From Oscillospiraceae bacterium (lineage in GTDB: Bacteria > Bacillota > Clostridia > Oscillospirales > Acutalibacteraceae): a DNA stretch of 9,557 nucleotides. The notes below the pieces were generated by a model that saw nothing but the letters and a program-made list of their open reading frames with translations, did not search any database and had not been told where the DNA came from. The translations under genes were made by a program, and so were the position numbers. The stretch lies in assembly GCA_021640185.1 (NCBI GenBank), contig JAJXDX010000009.1, positions 9,100 through 18,656 of the forward strand, read 5' to 3'. Shown one piece after another: positions 5,776-9,557 of this stretch. Each line of letters begins with the position of its first letter. Position 1 is the first letter of the stretch.

Positions 5776-5813
5776 CGGTTCGGCACATCCTAAGGCGGAA
5801 AGGAGTGAGCGCC

Positions 5814-6002
5814 ATGCAAGTGGAGATCGACCGCGGCGGCTGCATCGGCTGCGGGCTGTGCGCCGACACCTGCCCGGCGGTGTTCGCCATCGCCGGGGAC
5901 GGGCTGGCGGAGGTCATCGCCCGGCCGGGCGATGAGCAGGCGTCCGCCGTCCGCGAGGCGGCGGACAACTGCCCGGTATCCGTCATCTCCGTCGAGGAGT
6001 AA
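5814..6002 (+). CDS. Single-cluster 4Fe-4S ferredoxin
   Basis: A 62-residue cytoplasmic electron carrier of the Thermotoga-type monocluster class. The cluster ligands are C10, C13 and C16 in CIGCGLC, and C53 in NCP. C20 (TCPAVF) is also present; in Thermotoga ferredoxin the equivalent Cys forms a disulfide with a Cys that here is replaced by Ala at about position 45, so C20 should be free. The second-half ending PVSVISVEE is typical. AAAGGAG (5799-5805) lies eight bases before the ATG at 5814; upstream in-frame sequence is repetitive and lacks a ribosome binding site. The redox partner cannot be inferred from the neighbours, which are a lipoprotein and a V/A-ATPase operon on the opposite strand. 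Confidence 0.93.
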   Translation: MQVEIDRGGCIGCGLCADTCPAVFAIAGDGLAEVIARPGDEQASAVREAADNCPVSVISVEE

Positions 6003-6010
6003 GACCGCGC

Positions 6011-6046
6011 AAAAAACAACGGGGAGCGATGCTCCCCGTTATTTTT
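6011..6046. terminator. Bidirectional terminator between ferredoxin and V/A-ATPase operon
   Basis: AACGGGGAGC (6018-6027) pairs perfectly with GCTCCCCGTT (6031-6040) across a three-base loop. Six A (6011-6016) on the left give a T-run for the minus strand, and ATTTTT (6041-6046) serves the plus strand. It ends both the ferredoxin transcript and the ATPase operon, starting eight bases after the ferredoxin stop and one base from the subunit D stop. Confidence 0.92.
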
Positions 6047-6047
6047 G

Positions 6048-6680
6048 TTATTCGGCGCTTTCTTCGGCCTGCGCGGCGCGTTCCTTCTGCGCCTTGATGA
6101 CCTTCAGACGGGACATATCCTCCCGCTCCTTCTCCTCGAGCGCCTCGCCGATCGTGCGCACCGTTTCGGTGAACTGCGGGATCAGGATGTTTTTGAGCGC
6201 GTTGGCGCGCTTCTGCGTTTTGCGGATCGCGACCGCCAGCAGATACACGCTGCTCTCGATCTCGGCCAGCTCGGCGGTCAATTCCTTGACCTTGCCGAAC
6301 CGGGCATAGGCGATATCCAGCTGCGAATCGGTGGTGGAATACGGATAGTTCGCGCGGCTGTGCGCCTCGAGCCGTACGATCGGCAGCTCGACCCCCATGA
6401 CGGAGCGGTGATCGATCGTCAGGCCGTCCTCCTCCGGGATGGCCGCCGCCACCTCCTCACAGAAGCCCAAGGTGAGGTTCGCCCGCTGGAGGGCGGCATA
6501 CGCCTCGCCGTAGGTGCTGTCGATGCGCTCCTGCACGGCGGCGGCGCTGTCGATCAGCGACATCATCTCGCGGATCAGGATGTTGCGCTTGCGATCCATC
6601 AGATCGTAGCCGAGCTGCGCGAGCTCAAGGCTCTTTTTGGTGGCCATGAGGTTACTTTTCGTCGGGACGATCTGTGCCAC
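6048..6680 (-). CDS. ntpD: V/A-type ATPase subunit D (central stalk)
   Basis: A 210-residue subunit of the rotary V1/A1 head. It forms the long coiled-coil axle that turns inside the A3B3 ring and links it to the membrane ring. Family signs are the N-terminal PTKSNLMATKKSLELAQLGYDLMDRKR and the C-terminal RANALKNILIPQFTETVRTIGEALEEKERED (split across about 158-188). The N- and C-terminal thirds are helical and charged, as expected for the two coiled-coil strands. The start is GTG at 6680-6678, with AAAGGAGGG at 6695-6687 just upstream, and the reading starts exactly at the family's conserved N-terminus. It lies 18 bases after subunit B and is the last gene before the terminator, so it closes the operon. 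Confidence 0.95.
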   Translation of the reverse strand: MAQIVPTKSNLMATKKSLELAQLGYDLMDRKRNILIREMMSLIDSAAAVQERIDSTYGEAYAALQRANLTLGFCEEVAAAIPEEDGLTIDHRSVMGVELPIVRLEAHSRANYPYSTTDSQLDIAYARFGKVKELTAELAEIESSVYLLAVAIRKTQKRANALKNILIPQFTETVRTIGEALEEKEREDMSRLKVIKAQKERAAQAEESAE

Positions 6681-6698
6681 GGTGCGCCCTCCTTTCCG

Positions 6699-8081
6699 TT
6701 ATCGGCCCGCGTCGGGCTTTTGGTCGTAATATTCGTCGAGCAGCTTATCGTCGATGCGGTCGAGCAGGCGGCGCGGCAGCAGCCGCAGCAGCTCCCAGCC
6801 GAGGTCGAGCGTTTCTTCCATGCTGCGGTCGATCATGCCTTGGTCAAGGAACCGCTGCTCGAACGCTTTGCCGAAGGTCAGGATCTGGCGGTCGCTCTCG
6901 CTCAGTTCCTCCTCACCGATGACGGAGGCCAAGGCGCGCGCATCCTGCACACGCGCGTAGCAGGCGAAGAGCTGGTTGGCCACCGCGCTGTGATCGGCCC
7001 GGGTGAACCCCTCGCCGATGCCGCTTTTCATCAGGCGCGACAGCGACGGCAGCACGCCGATCGGCGGGTAGATCCCGCGACTGGCCAGCGACCGATCGAG
7101 CACGATCTGCCCTTCGGTGATATAGCCGGTCAGATCGGGGATCGGGTGGGTGATGTCGTCGTTCGGCATGGTCAGGATCGGCACCTGCGTGACCGAGCCT
7201 TTTTTGCCCTTGACCATGCCCGCCCGCTCGAACAGGCTGGCCAGATCCGAATACAGATAGCCCGGATAGCCGCGGCGGCCGGGGATCTCGCCCTTCGAGG
7301 ATGAGAACTCGCGCACCGCCTCGGCATAGCTCGTCATATCCGTCATGATGACCAGCACGTGCATATCCCGCTCGAACGCCAGATACTCCGCGGCGGTCAA
7401 TGCGCAGCGCGGCGCGATCGTGCGCTCCACGATCGGGTCGCTGGCCAAGTTGAGGAACATCACGGTGCGTCCCATCGCGCCCGCCTCGGCGAACGAGCGG
7501 CGGAAATGCTCCGCCACGTCGTTTTTCACGCCCATGGCTGCGAACACGATGGCGAAATCCTCGCCGTCGCCGATGTTCGCCTGCCGGGCGATCTGCAGCG
7601 CCAGATCGTCATGCCGCATCCCGGAGCCGGAGAAGATCGGCAGCTTTTGCCCGCGGATCAGCGTCATCAGCCCGTCGATCGCCGAGATGCCGGTGTTGAT
7701 GAAGCTGCGCGGCATGATGCGGCTGACCGGATCGATCGGCTTGCCGTTGACGTTCTCGAACCGCTCCGGGTACACCTCGCCCAGCCCGTCGATCGGCCGG
7801 CCGACACCGTCGAACACGCGCCCCAGCAGCTCCGGGGACAGCGCCAGCTCCATCGGGTGCCCGGTCAGCGACACGCGCGTGTTTTTCAGCGACAGGCCGC
7901 GCGTGCCCTCGAACACCTGCACCACGATGCGCGTCCCGTCCAGCTGCACCACGCGCCCCATGCGGCGGCTGCCGTTATCCAGACGCAGCTCCACGATCTC
8001 CTCGTTCGTCGCGCCCTCGACGCCGTCCAAGATCAGCAGCGGGCCGTTGATCTCGGCGACGCCGGAATGCTCGATCACCAT
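6699..8081 (-). CDS. ntpB: V/A-type ATPase subunit B (non-catalytic nucleotide-binding)
   Basis: A 460-residue protein of normal family length. It alternates with subunit A in the A3B3 hexamer of the V1/A1 head. Landmarks are the N-terminal beta barrel (about 1-75), a degenerate P-loop region IFSGSGMRHDDL (149-160) that lacks the GKT of the catalytic subunit, IPGRRGYPGYLYSDLA (266-281), QVPILTMPNDDITHPIPD (299-316), and PPIGVLPSLSRLMKSGIG (339-356), where R349 corresponds by motif to the arginine finger that reaches into the A-subunit active site. The ATG at 8081 overlaps the end of subunit A by seven bases, with GGGAGGG at 8095-8089 as ribosome binding site, pointing to translational coupling. 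Confidence 0.97.
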   Translation of the reverse strand: MVIEHSGVAEINGPLLILDGVEGATNEEIVELRLDNGSRRMGRVVQLDGTRIVVQVFEGTRGLSLKNTRVSLTGHPMELALSPELLGRVFDGVGRPIDGLGEVYPERFENVNGKPIDPVSRIMPRSFINTGISAIDGLMTLIRGQKLPIFSGSGMRHDDLALQIARQANIGDGEDFAIVFAAMGVKNDVAEHFRRSFAEAGAMGRTVMFLNLASDPIVERTIAPRCALTAAEYLAFERDMHVLVIMTDMTSYAEAVREFSSSKGEIPGRRGYPGYLYSDLASLFERAGMVKGKKGSVTQVPILTMPNDDITHPIPDLTGYITEGQIVLDRSLASRGIYPPIGVLPSLSRLMKSGIGEGFTRADHSAVANQLFACYARVQDARALASVIGEEELSESDRQILTFGKAFEQRFLDQGMIDRSMEETLDLGWELLRLLPRRLLDRIDDKLLDEYYDQKPDAGR

Positions 8082-9557
8082 GTGCTGTCCCTCCCTGCGA
8101 TCGGGCGGATGGCGGACAGTGCGCGGTCGACCTCGCCCAAAAAGTCGTCGAGCAGCTCGATATGGCTGTTCGGCACGTCGTATTTCAGCTTGACCGCCTT
8201 ATCGAACAGGCCGGTGGCCTGCAATTTCGACAGCGGCACCTGCTGCGCCACCAGCTCCCCCGCCTTTTGGTACAGGTACAGCACGGCGCGCATCATCTTC
8301 TGCTGCTTTTGCAGCGAAACGAAGGTATCGTCTGCGTGGAACGCGTTTTGCTGCAAAAAGCCCACGCGGATCACCCGCGCGATCTCCAGCGTCAGCTTTT
8401 GGTCGTCTGGCAGCACGTCCGCGCCGATCAGCTTCACGATCTCCATCAGGCTGCTTTCCTCGGTCAGGATCGCGCAGAGCCGATCGCGGTCGCGCAGAAA
8501 GCCGTCGCCCAGCCGCTCGTCATACCACGGGCGCAGATCCTCCAGATAGCCGCTGTAGCTGTTCGTCCAGTTGATGGCCGGATAGTGGCGGGCGTAGGCC
8601 AGACTTTTGTCCAGCGCCCAGAAGCAGCGGGTGAAGCGCTTGGTGTTCTGCGTCACCGGCTCCGACATATCCGCGCCCTGCGGCGACACTGCACCGATGA
8701 CCGACACCGAGCCGGTGGCCCCGCAAAGCGTTTCCATCATGCCGGCGCGCTCGTAGAACTCGCCCAGACGGGAGGGCAGATAGGCCGGGAAGCCTTCGTC
8801 TGCGGGCATCTCCTCCAGACGGCCGGAGATCTCGCGCAGGGCCTCCGCCCAGCGGGAGGTCGAATCGGCCATGATCGCGGTGTGGTAACCCATGTCGCGG
8901 TAATATTCCGCCAGCGTGATGCCGGTGTAGATCGATGCCTCGCGCGCCGCCACCGGCATATTGGAGGTGTTGGCGATCAGCACCGTGCGCTGCATCAGCG
9001 GCTTGCCGCTTTTGGGATCGACGAGGGCGGAGAACTCGCCGAGCACGTCGGTCATCTCGTTGCCGCGCTCGCCGCAGCCGATATAGATGATGATGTCCGC
9101 ATCGCACCATTTGGCGATCTGGTGCTGCGTCATGGTCTTGCCCGTGCCGAAGCCGCCGGGGATCGCCGCCGCGCCGCCCTTGGCCAGCGGGAACATGGTA
9201 TCGATCACGCGCTGGCCGGTGATCAGCGGTGCGGACGGCGGCAAACGCCGCCGCACGGGACGCGGCACGCGGATCGGCCAGCGCTGGCACAGCGTCAGCG
9301 TTTTTTCCTGCCCGTCCGGCGTGCGCAGGCGCACGATCTCGTCCTCTACCGTATATTCGCCGTCCGGCGCAGCCCACACCACCTGCCCGCCGCACTCCGG
9401 CGGGACGGGGCAGCGGTGGGTGACCGTTTCCGTTTCCGGCAATTCGGCATAGATCTGGCCGGGCGAGAGGGTATCCCCCACCTTTGCCCGCACGCTGACC
9501 GCATAGCGGCGCGTCCCGTCGAGCGACGGGGCGTTCGCGCCGCGGGCGATATAGATC
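8075..9557 (-). CDS. ntpA: V/A-type ATPase subunit A (catalytic), N-terminus outside the window
   Basis: The frame is open from the right edge to a TGA at 8077-8075, giving 493 visible residues. Family members are near 590 residues, so about 100 are missing. The visible part begins IYIARGANAPSLDGTRRYAVSV, the usual sequence before the barrel-insert region; the GTG at 9493 lies inside this conserved stretch and is not a start. The insert typical of V/A-type A subunits follows (ETETVTHRCPVPPECGGQVV). The P-loop GGFGTGKT is encoded at 9157-9134, followed by IIIYIGCGERGNEMTDVL and STSRWAEALREISGRLEEMP. This is the ATP-hydrolysing or -synthesising subunit. Whether the enzyme moves H+ or Na+ cannot be told, because the membrane-ring genes are not in the window. 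Confidence 0.97.
   Translation of the reverse strand, partial: IYIARGANAPSLDGTRRYAVSVRAKVGDTLSPGQIYAELPETETVTHRCPVPPECGGQVVWAAPDGEYTVEDEIVRLRTPDGQEKTLTLCQRWPIRVPRPVRRRLPPSAPLITGQRVIDTMFPLAKGGAAAIPGGFGTGKTMTQHQIAKWCDADIIIYIGCGERGNEMTDVLGEFSALVDPKSGKPLMQRTVLIANTSNMPVAAREASIYTGITLAEYYRDMGYHTAIMADSTSRWAEALREISGRLEEMPADEGFPAYLPSRLGEFYERAGMMETLCGATGSVSVIGAVSPQGADMSEPVTQNTKRFTRCFWALDKSLAYARHYPAINWTNSYSGYLEDLRPWYDERLGDGFLRDRDRLCAILTEESSLMEIVKLIGADVLPDDQKLTLEIARVIRVGFLQQNAFHADDTFVSLQKQQKMMRAVLYLYQKAGELVAQQVPLSKLQATGLFDKAVKLKYDVPNSHIELLDDFLGEVDRALSAIRPIAGRDSTW

Noticed and set aside
5646..5813. N-terminal extension of the ferredoxin frame
   Set aside because: The frame is open, but no ribosome binding site precedes the upstream ATG. 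The 62-residue form has a strong site and the usual family N-terminus, and the extension encodes only the 12-base repeats and arginine-rich sequence.
6045..8549. Long plus-strand open frames (6045-7304, 7345-8193, 7359-8549)
   Set aside because: They are shadows of the V/A-ATPase subunit D, B and A genes, whose conserved motifs are all on the minus strand.

Overview
The window looks like ordinary chromosome from a GC-rich member of the Clostridia (Oscillospiraceae/Ruminococcaceae-like). This is inferred from several signs: sigma-A type promoters with 17-bp spacers, strong GGAGG-type ribosome binding sites, a tRNA gene that encodes its CCA end, an archaeal/vacuolar-type (V/A) ATPase operon, a foldase-like lipoprotein, a subgroup Ic aspartate aminotransferase and a Thermotoga-type single-cluster ferredoxin. 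I see no insertion sequence, phage gene, CRISPR array or clear sign of recent transfer.

Layout, left to right. A gene of unknown function begins at base 53 and runs leftward out of the window; its promoter lies at 110-138. Diverging from it is an unrecognised protein at 301-1404, with a soluble N-terminal domain, a four-Cys zinc-ribbon-like motif, several membrane segments and an Ala/Pro-rich tail. Next come a textbook promoter, a tRNA-Val(GAC) gene and its own terminator. A LacI-family regulator (1709-2770, minus) follows, read convergently with the tRNA. Divergent from lacI is a PLP-dependent aspartate aminotransferase (3073-4377, plus). It converges on a PrsA/SurA-like lipoprotein (4448-5587, minus), and the two share one bidirectional terminator. 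Divergent again is a 62-residue 4Fe-4S ferredoxin (5814-6002, plus) with an unusually structured, repeat-containing upstream region. The ferredoxin shares a second bidirectional terminator with the end of a V/A-ATPase operon read on the minus strand. That operon shows subunit A (partial, enters from the right edge), subunit B and subunit D in the order A-B-D.

How the genes work together. The V/A-ATPase genes form one tightly packed operon: A and B overlap by 7 bases, and B and D are 18 bases apart. They encode the catalytic, non-catalytic and central-stalk subunits of the V1 head. The other genes appear to be single transcription units in alternating orientation, each with its own promoter or terminator, and they are probably functionally independent: amino-acid metabolism, extracytoplasmic protein folding, electron transfer, tRNA supply and a regulator of unknown target. 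Six promoters are discussed below; the five best all have exactly 17-bp spacers.

I did not find a convincing undescribed system. The points most worth checking are the unknown zinc-ribbon membrane protein, the foldase-like lipoprotein that lacks the usual parvulin histidine and carries a charged insertion, the folded leader in front of the ferredoxin, and the orphan LacI regulator with a possible operator in its own leader.
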